From Bacteroidales bacterium (GTDB taxonomy: Bacteria; Bacteroidota; Bacteroidia; Bacteroidales; UBA932), in contig JAFWRQ010000024.1 in the NCBI GenBank assembly GCA_017519865.1, forward strand, positions 1 to 64,000: a stretch of DNA of 64,000 bases, written 5' to 3'. Positions 9,509 to 18,628 of the stretch are shown here, in pieces. Below the pieces are notes generated by a model, which was given only the letters and a program-made list of their open reading frames with translations, did no database searches and was not told where the DNA came from. The translations under genes were made by a program, and so were the position numbers. Numbering within the stretch: position 1 is the first letter of the stretch; every line of letters starts with the position of its first letter.

Positions 9509-10320
9509 ACGAGATGTTTTCTGTCAAGGGAAAAGTCGCCGTGATTACCGGCGCGGCAGGTGCGCTGGGCGGGTCCCTTGCCCGCCATTTCGCGTCCCAG
9601 GGCGCCGACGTCGTCGCACTGGTGCATCGTCCCGAGCAGGTGGAGCCGACAGTGGAGTCGCTCCGAGCGTTGGGTGGCAACCCCTGCGGCTATGCCTGCA
9701 ATGTGATGGATACGGCGGCGGTGCGCAGCATCGCTGACGAAGTCCTTGCCAAATGGGGAAGGGTCGACATCCTCATCAATGTCGCCGGAGGCAATGTCGC
9801 CGGGGCAAACGTGATGCCCGACCAGAATTTCTGGGACATGAAACTCGAGGACTGGGAGAAGGTCCTGGACCTCAATCTGAACGGTACGGTATATCCTTGC
9901 CATGTATTCACGGAAGTGTTTGCGAAACAAGGATTCGGATGTATCCTGAACATCTCGTCGATGGCTGCATATGATGCGCTGACGCGTGTTGCAGGATATG
10001 GTGCGGCCAAGGAGGGCGTATCGAACTTCACCCGCTGGCTGGCACAGGAGATGGCCATCAAATACGGCGAGAAGATCCGTGTCAATGCCCTTGCTCCCGG
10101 CTTCTTCATCGGCAAGCAGAACCGTGCTGCGCTCCTCAATCCTGACGGCAGCCTTACGGAGCGTTCCGTCAAGGTGTTGGCGAAAACCCCCATGAGGCGT
10201 TTCGGAGACCTGACCGAACTCAATGGCGCCGCACAGTTCCTGTGCAGCGACGCCGCGTCGTTCGTCACCGGTGTCGTCCTGCCTGTCGACGGCGGTTTCA
10301 GCTCCTTCAGCGGCATCTGA
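9505..10320 (+). CDS. SDR-family D-mannonate oxidoreductase (fructuronate reductase)
   Basis: 271 residues. The short-chain dehydrogenase fold is clear: the nucleotide motif TGAAGALGG near residue 15, NVAGGN near residue 93, and the catalytic Ser (NISS), Tyr and Lys of YGAAK. The C-terminal VDGG is typical of classical SDRs. SDR enzymes in this position next to uxuA in Bacteroidetes interconvert D-fructuronate and D-mannonate, replacing the unrelated long-chain UxuB of enterobacteria. The assignment rests on the overlap with uxuA. On sequence alone it could be called a gluconate 5-dehydrogenase-like SDR. Confidence 0.85.
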   Translation: MNEMFSVKGKVAVITGAAGALGGSLARHFASQGADVVALVHRPEQVEPTVESLRALGGNPCGYACNVMDTAAVRSIADEVLAKWGRVDILINVAGGNVAGANVMPDQNFWDMKLEDWEKVLDLNLNGTVYPCHVFTEVFAKQGFGCILNISSMAAYDALTRVAGYGAAKEGVSNFTRWLAQEMAIKYGEKIRVNALAPGFFIGKQNRAALLNPDGSLTERSVKVLAKTPMRRFGDLTELNGAAQFLCSDAASFVTGVVLPVDGGFSSFSGI

Positions 10321-10332
10321 TTACGGAAGGAG

Positions 10333-10361
10333 TCCCGGAATCAGAGAAGGATGTTCCGGGA
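10333..10361. terminator. Inverted repeat between convergent genes
   Basis: TCCCGGAA (10333-10340) and TTCCGGGA (10354-10361) form a perfect 8-bp stem with a 13-nt loop that spans the stop codon of the glycerate kinase gene. There is no T-run on either strand, so a terminator role for the SDR and glycerate kinase transcripts is only possible. Confidence 0.35.
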
Positions 10362-11360
10362 TACGTCCATGATACGCCGGCGCGCGAAAGCAGGGTCCAG
10401 TGCTCTTTGAAGCGGGGTCCCTTCGGGGGTGATCTGTATTATTTCGTCGAAGTCCCGCTGAGGCGACGACAATACGGAACAGCCTGTGATGGCGATGACC
10501 CGGAGGGCGGGGGAGAAGGCCTTGGCGCGACGCGCTACGACTGCGGGCAGTTTGCCCTGCAGGGTCTGCGCGTCGATACGGCCTTCGCCGGTTATGACTG
10601 CTGCAGCCCCATCAAGATGGTCTTCGAAATGCAGCAGGTCCAGGACTGCATCTGCTCCGGGCTTGAGTTCGCCTCCCAATACTGCCCAGAGGGCCCCGGC
10701 CATTCCGCCGGCTGCGCCGCTGCCGGGCTCGGAGAGCACGTCCCGCCCCAGGATAGGACGGTACTGCTCGGCAAGTGCCAGCAGCCTAGTGTCCAGCAGT
10801 CCTATCTGATCCGGTTTTACGCCTTTCTGCGGCCCATATACGGCCGTGGCGCCTTCCGGCCCGCAGAAGGTGGCTGAGACGTCGCACAGGCCCGTAAACC
10901 GGCATTCTGCCCAGATGTCGCGCACTTCCTCCAATGCTTCAAGCATACCTGCACCACCGTCATTGGTGCCTGTCCCTCCGAAACCGACGAAGATGTCGCG
11001 TGCGCCGCGGCGGATCGCATCGGAGATGAGTTCGCCTGTGCCGCGGCTGCTCGCCCGCATTGGGTCGAGTTCCTCCGGACGCATCAGGGTCAGGCCGCTT
11101 GCGGCCGCACTCTCTATGACTGCCGTGGTTCCGATGAGGCCGTATGCTGCCTGGACAGGGCGTTCCAGCGGATCGTGTACGCTGGCGCTAACAATCCTGC
11201 CGCCCAGCGCCTCCGTCAGGACTGCGGCGAAGCCTTCGCCCCCGTCGGAGACGGGCAGCACGACGCAGTCGCAGCCGTCAAGGCCTTCGGCAACAGCCGC
11301 TGCAGCCTCGGCAGAGCCAAGACAGCCCTTGAACGAATCTATGGCGATGACGGCTTTCAT
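10341..11360 (-). CDS. Glycerate kinase (GarK/GlxK family)
   Basis: 339 residues, a little shorter than the usual 370-380 of the family. The start MKAVIAIDSFKG matches the canonical GarK opening and the Gly-rich active-site segments are present (SDGGEGFA near 59, GFGGTGTNDGGAG near 124, ITGEGRID near 255). Members phosphorylate D-glycerate, usually to 2-phosphoglycerate. It is the last gene of a ten-gene run on this strand, starting 9 nt after the GT39 gene. It is not next to glycerate-producing genes here. It converges on the uxu operon with a 20-nt gap. Confidence 0.9.
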   Translation of the reverse strand: MKAVIAIDSFKGCLGSAEAAAAVAEGLDGCDCVVLPVSDGGEGFAAVLTEALGGRIVSASVHDPLERPVQAAYGLIGTTAVIESAAASGLTLMRPEELDPMRASSRGTGELISDAIRRGARDIFVGFGGTGTNDGGAGMLEALEEVRDIWAECRFTGLCDVSATFCGPEGATAVYGPQKGVKPDQIGLLDTRLLALAEQYRPILGRDVLSEPGSGAAGGMAGALWAVLGGELKPGADAVLDLLHFEDHLDGAAAVITGEGRIDAQTLQGKLPAVVARRAKAFSPALRVIAITGCSVLSSPQRDFDEIIQITPEGTPLQRALDPAFARRRIMDVSRNILL

Positions 11361-11369
11361 CCGCTATAA

Positions 11370-13016
11370 CTATCTGGAACGCCGCTGACGCTTGTGCGGC
11401 GCCAACTGATAGACTGCATACGGACCGCAGTACTGTACTTCGAGGTCTTCGACGAATGCCCCGAGACGTTCGGAGTCTCCCAACGCCTTCAGCGGCATTA
11501 TCAGCGTGCCTTCCTCTGGCGCGAGAAACAGCAGCGACTCCGTATCCTTGCCGAAATCGTAGACTTCACGGCCTAGGTAGACATCCATATTCTCCGGGCG
11601 ATGGACCTGCAGCGTGTAGACCGTACCTTCCTCGGGAACCAGTTTGCAGACCCCTGCGTAGCCGATGTAGTCATTGATGGCGGGCATCTTGAATGAAATC
11701 AGGAATATTGCCAGGAGGATGACTGTAGAGACGGCGATGACAGGTTTCTCCCACGCCTCGCGCTCTTTTGCCCTGCACAGGAGGGCCTTGATCCCGCCGT
11801 ATGCCAGCAGGATGCCGGCCGACAGAATCAGCGGCGATTTCAGGAAGGGGAAGTTGACGAAGTCAGGCAACTTGGGCATTATCATGCAGATGAAACTGAC
11901 TAGGGCGGCCACCAGTCCGAGGACGATGGCCAGGGCGGATGGAACCGTTATCGCCGCGCTGTGCCATCCGTTCCATCCCTTGCGCCGCACGATTGCCGGC
12001 CAAAGATAAACCGCGAAAGGGAAGATGGGAGCGAGGTATATGGCGAGCTTCGAACTGAAGCAACTCAGCATAACGAAACCGGCTATGCCCGTCAGTGCGA
12101 GCAGGCGCTCGTATTCCGAGGGATTATCGCCCTCACGCTTCTTGAGCAGGCCGGAGACCAGCGAAGGGACCGTAGCCAGACACCACGGTGCCATCACTGC
12201 CCAGATGATTCCGAGATAATACCAGAAAGGGGCCTTGTGGTGGAATGAATTGACAGCCCGGTCGACTGTCTGATGGAAGAGCAGATTCTTCAGATACCCG
12301 GCTCCTCCTTCAAGGAACACACCGGTGAACCAGACAGCGCACAATACTGCCAGAATGCCCCAGAAAACCACTCCCAAGTATTTGCCGATGTCCTTCCACC
12401 TGCGGGATGCCGCGAGGTATACTATGATGGAAACGGGTGGTACGAGGATACCGACGGGGCCTTTGGTAAACAGGGCCAGGAAAGTATATACCGGGAGCAG
12501 CAGGCGATGGCTCCCTTCCTTTCCGATGCCGTTGTCCCATTTCCAGAATGTCCACAGCGCAAGCACTATCCACATGCACATCAGCATATCCATCCTCAGG
12601 AAGACGGTCATCCCGAGGAACAGTCCGGTAGTTGCGAGCATCAGGGCCGCCCCAGCACGCTGTCCGGAAGTGTATCCCTCCGGGAATGCGCTTCGCAACC
12701 ACTTGTCCATCACTGCGATGATGATGCAGGCAGGGATGAACGACAGCAGCGACAGCGCGTACATGCAATGTCCGCCGAATAGCATCTTGCAGACCATCAT
12801 AAGCCAGAAATAGAGCGGCGGTTTGTCGGCGTAGTCCTGGCCGTGGTTGGTGAAGGCAAGGGTATGACCGTCCTCAAGCGCCTCGTCCACTATGCTGAGA
12901 TATCTCAACTCGTTGGACGGGGTATAGTCCCTGAGGGCCATCATCGGCGAGAGGGTGATGAGCATCAGGAGTATCACGGTGAGAACCGGATGCCTTTCAG
13001 TCAATCTTTTCAGCAT
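11370..13016 (-). CDS. GT39/ArnT-like lipid-linked glycosyltransferase
   Basis: 548 residues with about 11-12 membrane spans. The N-terminal PMT_2/ArnT region contains DYTPSNELRY, with the acidic residue in the first periplasmic loop, and a YADKPPLYFW segment corresponding to the SKPPLQYW motif of ArnT. It is likely to transfer a sugar from undecaprenyl phosphate to lipid A or another envelope acceptor on the periplasmic face. It overlaps the upstream LAB_N gene by 20 nt, and the GT2 gene before that could supply the lipid-linked donor. The sugar cannot be predicted, and no aminoarabinose-synthesis genes are nearby. Confidence 0.85.
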   Translation of the reverse strand: MLKRLTERHPVLTVILLMLITLSPMMALRDYTPSNELRYLSIVDEALEDGHTLAFTNHGQDYADKPPLYFWLMMVCKMLFGGHCMYALSLLSFIPACIIIAVMDKWLRSAFPEGYTSGQRAGAALMLATTGLFLGMTVFLRMDMLMCMWIVLALWTFWKWDNGIGKEGSHRLLLPVYTFLALFTKGPVGILVPPVSIIVYLAASRRWKDIGKYLGVVFWGILAVLCAVWFTGVFLEGGAGYLKNLLFHQTVDRAVNSFHHKAPFWYYLGIIWAVMAPWCLATVPSLVSGLLKKREGDNPSEYERLLALTGIAGFVMLSCFSSKLAIYLAPIFPFAVYLWPAIVRRKGWNGWHSAAITVPSALAIVLGLVAALVSFICMIMPKLPDFVNFPFLKSPLILSAGILLAYGGIKALLCRAKEREAWEKPVIAVSTVILLAIFLISFKMPAINDYIGYAGVCKLVPEEGTVYTLQVHRPENMDVYLGREVYDFGKDTESLLFLAPEEGTLIMPLKALGDSERLGAFVEDLEVQYCGPYAVYQLAPHKRQRRSR

Positions 13017-13644
13017 TTCCTTTCCTGTCGTATTTGAGGGCGATCATTATGTTGCGTATCGATGGGATTATGCCGACCTGTCCCAGGATGAGCACCCAGT
13101 CGTGGCGTATCGCACCGTAGATGATGATCATGAGCGAGCCGATGACTGCGATGATCCAGAAATTCAGCGGCAGGAGCGACTCCTTGTGCTTCACGCTGTA
13201 GAACCACTGGTAAATGAAGCGGGACTTGAAGATCAGCTGTCCGGCGGTACCAAAGGCCAGAAGTGCGGGCGGGATCGCTTCGTTCCGGAGGAAACTCGCC
13301 GAGAAACTCGGCAGGTCGTACAGGAGCGCGATGATGACTATCACCGGTATCAGCGCAACGAGCCAGGGAACCGCCTTCGGAACCTTGACGAAGAGCCCTT
13401 TCTCGTGCAGGTTCCACATATAGATGTAGAACGTGAACAGTTCGCCAAGTATGATGGCCAGGTCGTTACGCAGGTATCCGTACAGGAACATCAGCACCGA
13501 GCCGATGAGGCTGAACATCCAGAAAAGGGTGGGGGACTCGACCCTCTTGTGCTTCTCGGACAGGTACCATTGGATCAGCAGCCTCCCGGTGTAGAACACC
13601 TGGGCAGCAAGGCCGACGGCATAGATCCAGAACGGGCTGTCCAT
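12997..13644 (-). CDS. Membrane protein with two lipid-A-disaccharide-synthase N-terminal (LAB_N) domains
   Basis: 215 residues and six or so membrane spans in two homologous halves. Each half shows the LAB_N pattern: VFYTGRLLIQWYLSEKHKR with LFWMFSLIGS in the first, IFKSRFIYQWFYSVKHKES with FWIIAVIGS in the second. Such proteins resemble small multidrug-type transporters and often sit next to ArnC/ArnT-like genes, where a role in handling lipid-linked sugars or lipid A is assumed. Located between a GT2 and a GT39 gene, with a 10-nt gap before it and a 20-nt overlap after it, so the three probably form one envelope-modification unit. Confidence 0.88.
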   Translation of the reverse strand: MDSPFWIYAVGLAAQVFYTGRLLIQWYLSEKHKRVESPTLFWMFSLIGSVLMFLYGYLRNDLAIILGELFTFYIYMWNLHEKGLFVKVPKAVPWLVALIPVIVIIALLYDLPSFSASFLRNEAIPPALLAFGTAGQLIFKSRFIYQWFYSVKHKESLLPLNFWIIAVIGSLMIIIYGAIRHDWVLILGQVGIIPSIRNIMIALKYDRKGNAEKID

Positions 13645-13654
13645 TGCGGTAATG

Positions 13655-14389
13655 CTAAGTGAGATCCGTCTCCCCGACGGAATAGTTGATGTAACGCTTC
13701 TTCATCCAGCGGTAGGCGAAGCAGTCGGCGAAGGGGCCCCAAAGGCGGTTCCAAAGGTGGAACTTGGACTTGCCTGCGGTTCTGGGGAAATGCCTCACCG
13801 GTACCTGTTCATAACTGCCGCCATCCTGCAGGAGGATGAGGGCTGGCAGGAAGCGGTGCATTCCCTTGAAGAGGGGCAGTCGACGGGCAGCGTCGGTGCG
13901 CAGCACCTTGAGCGGACAGCCTGTGTCCGTGGCCCCGTCGTGCGTCATCATACGCCGGAAGCCGTTGGCGATCTTCGACTGCAGCCTCTTGAACGGGGAG
14001 TCCTTGCGCTCGGCGCGGATGCCCATGGCCATTGAATGACCGTCGATGTGCTTCAGCAGCAGATTGAAGTCTTCCGGCGCTGTCTGCAAGTCGGCGTCCA
14101 TATAGCCGAGATACTCGGAGCAGGTGTAGTCTATTCCGGCTTTCAGGGCTGCGCTCAGTCCGGCGTTCTTCTCGAATGAGATGTAGTAGAAACCGGCATT
14201 GCGGGCGCAGACCTCGCGTATGCGTGCGAGGCTCGAGTCGGTAGACCCGTCGTCGACGAAGAGCACGCAGGCGTGTTCTATGCACTCGGGCAGGAAGGCT
14301 GACAGACGTTTCTCAAGAGCGCTGATGTTGTCCTCTTCGTTGTATACCGGGACTATGATGGTGAATCTGTAGGAGTTCGTACTGTTCAT
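13655..14389 (-). CDS. Family 2 glycosyltransferase (ArnC/DPM-like)
   Basis: 244 residues and soluble: no C-terminal membrane pair as in longer ArnC/GtrB proteins. The GT2 opening FTIIVPVYNEEDNI, the nucleotide-sugar segments LFVDDGSTD and YMDADLQTAPED, and a later DTGCPLKVLR region are visible. Likely role: transfer of a sugar onto undecaprenyl phosphate at the inner face of the membrane for the GT39 enzyme encoded downstream. Its start overlaps the stop of the upstream iron-sulfur gene by 4 nt (14386-14389), which couples the two functionally different groups. Confidence 0.88.
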   Translation of the reverse strand: MNSTNSYRFTIIVPVYNEEDNISALEKRLSAFLPECIEHACVLFVDDGSTDSSLARIREVCARNAGFYYISFEKNAGLSAALKAGIDYTCSEYLGYMDADLQTAPEDFNLLLKHIDGHSMAMGIRAERKDSPFKRLQSKIANGFRRMMTHDGATDTGCPLKVLRTDAARRLPLFKGMHRFLPALILLQDGGSYEQVPVRHFPRTAGKSKFHLWNRLWGPFADCFAYRWMKKRYINYSVGETDLT

Positions 14390-16203
14390 TTCAGATGTTT
14401 ATTGACGGTCTCGGCGATGTCCTCCACGGGAATGTCGGAGTACATGGCGAATGTGGTCTTGCACAAAGGACATGCCGTGACGATGGTCTCGGGATTGCCT
14501 GCCTTGAGGTTGCGCAGGGCGTTCCTGGTCAGGTCCTCACGTTTGTCGAATCCAAGCGTAAGGCTTCCAAGGCTTCCTCCGCAGCAGATGCTCATGTCCC
14601 TGTTCTGCTCGGCCTCGACAAGTTCGCCGGTATGGCGCAGCAGTTCGCGCGGTTGCTCGTAGATCCCGCTGCCTCTGCCGAGTTCGCAGGGGTCGTGATA
14701 GACGAGTACGTCACTTCCGGCGTCAGGCGACAGCCGGCCGGCCTTCACCAGTTCGAGCATGTATTCGGTGTGATGCACGACACGGATGCCCTCGAGCTTG
14801 TAATGCTCTCGGAAGACCTTGTAGCAGATGGGGCAGGAGAGTACGAGAGTGGACGCTCCACTGGCTTTGATGATCTCCTTGTTCTTCCGTATGATCTGCC
14901 TTGCCTGGCCGAAACGGCCCGCCATAAGGATAGGTCTGCCGCAGCATAATCCGCCGTCCTTGTCCATGAACGCGTAGTCGACGCCGGCCTTGCGGAAGAC
15001 GGACTCCATGGCCCGGCTGATGGCCGGAGTAAGGGCCGTCATGCAGCCTGCGAAATACAGGACGCGGTCGGGTGAGGCCTCTGCCGCGACAGCCTCCTTG
15101 AACGGTGTGATGTCGATTCCGGAATAGTCCTGCTCCAAGCCGTAATTGCGTATGGAACGCTGTGCGATGCGCATCTGGGGGCCGTCCACGCCTACTTGGC
15201 AGACTGCGGTACACTTGCCGCAGAGCAGGCACTTGTCACTGATCTCCTCGATGCGTTTCTCGTTACCGCGCCTGATGTTGCGGTTGAGGTATACGGTCGT
15301 GTCCTTGATGTTGGCTTTCTTGACGCTCATCGGGCAGGCGTCTATGCAGACTCCGCAGTTCGGGCAGCTGTAGACCTGCGCCTTTGCGAAGCCCCTGCGG
15401 GCATGCTTGATGGTCAGTCCGGCATTGCGGAAAGGTATGAGCAGCATTTCCGCCGGGATGTGCATATAGCGGGTGAACGGCAGCACGCACATGAAGATGC
15501 AGAGGCAGATGGAATAGGCCCACCAGGTCGGGAGCATGTTCATCTGGTCTCCGAGGAAGGCCTTGAACATCATGTTCATCGGGATCGTCAGGAAGGACCC
15601 GCCGCTGATGTGTGCGGTGAAGCTCTCGGCTATGAGGCGGAGAGGGAAGATCAGCCACAGGGAGTAGAGTCCCACGCGGTCAAGTAGTGAGGGCTTCGTG
15701 GTGCGGCGCATGCCGAAGATGCGCGAGCGCACGCGCTTGATGATGGCGAGTACTATGCCCGTGAGCACAAGCAGCAGGAAGAAGTCCATCAGGAAGAAGA
15801 TCACCGATCCACCGATGGTGGTCTCGTTCTCCGCTACGAAGTAGTTGAAGAAGATCGGGTAGTAGAACAGCTTGACCCTGTGGGGCATATAGATGAAGCA
15901 CTCGATGTGCCCCAGGAGGATGAGCATGAACCATCCGAAAGCGATGCTGGAATGCATGAAGCCCAGCATCCTGTTCCTCTTCCAGAGCTTTACGTGTATG
16001 AGGCAGTTGAGGAAGAGGTCCTTGAGGTTCTTCCAGATGGTCTTCGGCGTGATGAGCGAGATGAAGAACCTTTTCTTGTCTTCGGCATCCAGCTGCAGGA
16101 TGAGGCGGATCGCCCCGATGATGCAGTATACCAGGACGAAGGCCATTCCGATGAGGAAGGGGATCACGAAGGGGTCGAAGCCCGATGCAAAGCGGTCAAT
16201 CAT
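14386..16203 (-). CDS. Membrane Hdr-like subunit: NarI/HdrE-type domain fused to iron-sulfur/CCG (HdrD) domain
   Basis: 605 residues from ATG 16203, which overlaps the preceding stop. The frame stays open to 16428, but that extra N-terminus is out-of-frame reading of the upstream ferredoxin-like gene. Residues ~1-290 form about six membrane spans of the NarI/HdrE cytochrome b type. Two [4Fe-4S] motifs follow (CPNCGVCIDACP and CLLCGKCTAVCQ). Two CCG domains then bind a further cluster (FAGC...LCCGRP...CPIC, and HDPCELGRG...SICCGG). The layout resembles a fusion of DsrM and DsrK or HdrE and HdrD, and should exchange electrons between the membrane quinone pool and the soluble HdrABC-like proteins encoded upstream. 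Confidence 0.87.
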   Translation of the reverse strand: MIDRFASGFDPFVIPFLIGMAFVLVYCIIGAIRLILQLDAEDKKRFFISLITPKTIWKNLKDLFLNCLIHVKLWKRNRMLGFMHSSIAFGWFMLILLGHIECFIYMPHRVKLFYYPIFFNYFVAENETTIGGSVIFFLMDFFLLLVLTGIVLAIIKRVRSRIFGMRRTTKPSLLDRVGLYSLWLIFPLRLIAESFTAHISGGSFLTIPMNMMFKAFLGDQMNMLPTWWAYSICLCIFMCVLPFTRYMHIPAEMLLIPFRNAGLTIKHARRGFAKAQVYSCPNCGVCIDACPMSVKKANIKDTTVYLNRNIRRGNEKRIEEISDKCLLCGKCTAVCQVGVDGPQMRIAQRSIRNYGLEQDYSGIDITPFKEAVAAEASPDRVLYFAGCMTALTPAISRAMESVFRKAGVDYAFMDKDGGLCCGRPILMAGRFGQARQIIRKNKEIIKASGASTLVLSCPICYKVFREHYKLEGIRVVHHTEYMLELVKAGRLSPDAGSDVLVYHDPCELGRGSGIYEQPRELLRHTGELVEAEQNRDMSICCGGSLGSLTLGFDKREDLTRNALRNLKAGNPETIVTACPLCKTTFAMYSDIPVEDIAETVNKHLK

Positions 16204-16535
16204 TTCGCGTCCTCCCCATATATGCGGCACAGTGAAAGGATCAGGTGCCTTGTGTTGATGCCCCGGGGACATACCATCGTGCATTTGCCGCAGAGCATGC
16301 AGCCCTTGAGCATGGCGGCAGCCTCCTTGTCCTTGCCCCGCTGGATGTCGAGCAGGACCTTGCGGACGCTCATTCCTGTCCACGGGCCGGCAGTGCACGT
16401 TGCGGAACAACTGCCGCACGCCATGCACTTCCTGGCGTCAGGTTCGATCGAACACAGCCTGTCATAGAGCGTGAGGTCGACCTTGTCGAGGTTCATCGTC
16501 GAACTTGGAGATATGCTGAATCCGAAATCCATCAT
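16200..16535 (-). CDS. Small two-cluster [4Fe-4S] HdrC-like ferredoxin
   Basis: 111 residues with two clusters ligated by CMACGSCSATC and CMLCGKCTMVCPRG. This is the HdrC/QmoC N-terminal type and lacks a membrane domain. It overlaps hdrA-like (4 nt) and the membrane subunit (4 nt), so all three are translationally coupled. Likely an electron wire between the flavoprotein and the membrane CCG protein. M1 and M2 are both possible starts. Confidence 0.88.
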   Translation of the reverse strand: MMDFGFSISPSSTMNLDKVDLTLYDRLCSIEPDARKCMACGSCSATCTAGPWTGMSVRKVLLDIQRGKDKEAAAMLKGCMLCGKCTMVCPRGINTRHLILSLCRIYGEDAK

Positions 16536-17551
16536 GACTGAGCTACCAGATAGTTGTGGATGGCGAGGGCTGCGGCGCGGGCTTCAGCCGCCGTCTCGGG
16601 AATGGTCTTTGCGCCTGTGGCCGTTCCTGCCAGGAAAACGCCCTTGGACCCTGTCTCAATGATGTTCAGGATGTTGTCCTTGCTCTTGAGGAAGCCGTCA
16701 GAGTCAGTCTGGACCTGGACCATCGATGCGGTCTGGACAGCCTGTTTGTTGCAGACGATACCTGCCATAAGCACCAGGAGGTCAAGTGTGATCTTGGCGG
16801 GCTTGCCGGAAAGGGTGTCCTCGGTCTTGATTATGACCTGCCCCTGCATGTTCTCGCTTACCTCGGATACGCGTCCGCGGATGAAGTGCACCCCGCTTTC
16901 CATCTGTGCCTTGATGTAGAAGTCTTCGTATTTCTTTCCAAAGAGGCGGAGGTCCATATAGAAACAGTAGACCTCAGCGTCCGGAAAACGCTCCTTCATC
17001 TCCATTGCCTGCTTGATGGCGGTGATGCAGCAGACCTTTGAGCACTGCTGGTTGCCCGCCTTGACATCGCGCGAGCCGACGCAATGCACGAAGCCGATCT
17101 TCTTGATGTCCTTGCCTGTGATGCGCTTGTCGTCGCCGGTGTTGAACCAGCGTTCGAGGTCGCGGTTGGTCATTACCTGGTCGTAAATGCCGTAGCCGTA
17201 TTCCTCTTTCCTGGAAGCTTCGAAAAGGTCGAAGCCCGTTGCCAGGAGGATGGCCTTGCAGATGACGTTAACGCCGTTGGAGAACATGACGTTGTAGCCC
17301 ATTTTCATCCTGTTGATGAACGACACTTCCGTTTCCAGGAAAATGTTGGCGTCCTTGATCTGCTCCACAAGCCCCTTGACGACATCCTGTGCCGGTGTCA
17401 TGTCGGGGAACAGGCAGTGCCAGTCGGCGACGTGGCCTCCGAGGTGGTCGGACTTTTCGACAAGTATTGGTTTATAGCCCAGGAGCAGCAGCTGCCTGGC
17501 AGCTTCCATTCCGGCGATGCCTCCGCCGACTATGACGATGTTGTCTTTCAT
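16532..17551 (-). CDS. HdrA-like FAD-binding electron-transfer protein
   Basis: 339 residues, about half the length of methanogen HdrA. The N-terminal FAD-binding motif IVGGGIAGMEAA is present, and the HdrA signature CVGSRD with a downstream CSKVCC is intact near residues 177-195. Additional ferredoxin domains found in full-length HdrA are missing, as in short QmoA-like forms. The gene starts 1 nt after the hdrB-like stop. Related proteins carry the flavin that splits or confurcates electrons, but whether this one bifurcates cannot be told from sequence. Confidence 0.88.
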   Translation of the reverse strand: MKDNIVIVGGGIAGMEAARQLLLLGYKPILVEKSDHLGGHVADWHCLFPDMTPAQDVVKGLVEQIKDANIFLETEVSFINRMKMGYNVMFSNGVNVICKAILLATGFDLFEASRKEEYGYGIYDQVMTNRDLERWFNTGDDKRITGKDIKKIGFVHCVGSRDVKAGNQQCSKVCCITAIKQAMEMKERFPDAEVYCFYMDLRLFGKKYEDFYIKAQMESGVHFIRGRVSEVSENMQGQVIIKTEDTLSGKPAKITLDLLVLMAGIVCNKQAVQTASMVQVQTDSDGFLKSKDNILNIIETGSKGVFLAGTATGAKTIPETAAEARAAALAIHNYLVAQS

Positions 17552-17552
17552 T

Positions 17553-18623
17553 CTAGCAGCATTTTAGGACTGTAGGCAGTCCGGGTTTCATTATCTCCTT
17601 GCCGTTGAGGCCGAGGTACTTGGTCTTGGGATTGTATGGAACACCCATCTTCTCCAGGAGAGGTTCGACGGCGACCTGGTGCATCTGCAGTCCGAGGTCC
17701 CAGGGGTCGAAGCCCAGCACGAGGCCGGCCACTTCCTCGTATGTGAAGACGGGGATGCCGTAGCCGTTGCGGCCGTATGTCTTGCCTTCCATCTCGGAGA
17801 TGACGTACTGCCAGCGGTCCAGGAAGTAGGGACATCCGGGACAGTTGGTGATGATCATATCGGGATGGTAGGGCTCCATCGATTCGAATTTCTTGTGAGT
17901 ATTGGCTATGCTGTATCCGCGGTTGGCCTTGACGAGATACTGGCGGAAGCCGAAACCGCAGCAGTGGCGGCGTTCGGGATAGTCGATGACCTGGCCGCCC
18001 CATGAGTCGACCATGCCGCTGAGGACGCACGGGTATTCGGCGCCGCCGACGCCCTTGTGCGGGAACATCTTGGAGTAATGGCAGCCGATGTGCTCGACCA
18101 CCCGCAGCGGTTCGCCTGTCATGTGGTCGACGAGGTTGTACTTTGCCTTGGAGGCTATCTCGTGACGGAACTTGTAGACCAGGTCGCTGGCATGGGCCAG
18201 GTACTCCGGCTTATCGAACTCCCTCCTGCAGGCTTTCCAGAGGTTTTCGCGGATGCGGGCTTCGAGTTCGGGGAACTCCCGCCAGGTCTCGAGGATTTCG
18301 GTGTAATTGCCGAAGGAAGTGATGCAGGAAGTCACGAGGTTCTTGTATCCCGCTTCCTTCATCAGGGCGAACTGCCGGGCGACGATGGTCATCGCCGTCT
18401 CCTGGGGGATGGTGTCGCTGTGATAGGCTATGCCTCCGCAAGTGGTATGGTGCTCCGTCTCGTAGATATCCTTGCCTAGGAGGTCGCGGCAGATGTTCAA
18501 GAAGTAACGCTCAGACGCGGGGAAGAAACTCTGGCGTATGCAACTGCGGACATAGAACCAGTGGTTGTCAGGAATCTCTTTCTGATAGTCGGACCAGATC
18601 TTCTGTTTGCCTTGGTATATCAT
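17553..18623 (-). CDS. HdrB-like protein with two CCG domains
   Basis: 356 residues. The second CCG domain is complete (HIGCHYSK near 195, HCCGFGF near 240, NCPGCPYF near 275). The first has C28, TTCGG near 62 and TSCITSF near 100. In heterodisulfide reductases these bind the non-cubane [4Fe-4S] clusters that cleave disulfides. No coenzyme M/B system exists in Bacteroidales, so the substrate here is unknown. Lies 5 nt downstream of the hdrC-like gene. Confidence 0.88.
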   Translation of the reverse strand: MIYQGKQKIWSDYQKEIPDNHWFYVRSCIRQSFFPASERYFLNICRDLLGKDIYETEHHTTCGGIAYHSDTIPQETAMTIVARQFALMKEAGYKNLVTSCITSFGNYTEILETWREFPELEARIRENLWKACRREFDKPEYLAHASDLVYKFRHEIASKAKYNLVDHMTGEPLRVVEHIGCHYSKMFPHKGVGGAEYPCVLSGMVDSWGGQVIDYPERRHCCGFGFRQYLVKANRGYSIANTHKKFESMEPYHPDMIITNCPGCPYFLDRWQYVISEMEGKTYGRNGYGIPVFTYEEVAGLVLGFDPWDLGLQMHQVAVEPLLEKMGVPYNPKTKYLGLNGKEIMKPGLPTVLKCC

Positions 18624-18628
18624 TTTCT

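Noticed and set aside
16204-16428. N-terminal extension of the membrane Hdr-like protein
   Set aside because: The extra 75 residues are the upstream ferredoxin-like gene read in another frame. The start at 16203 overlaps that gene's stop and begins a good membrane domain.
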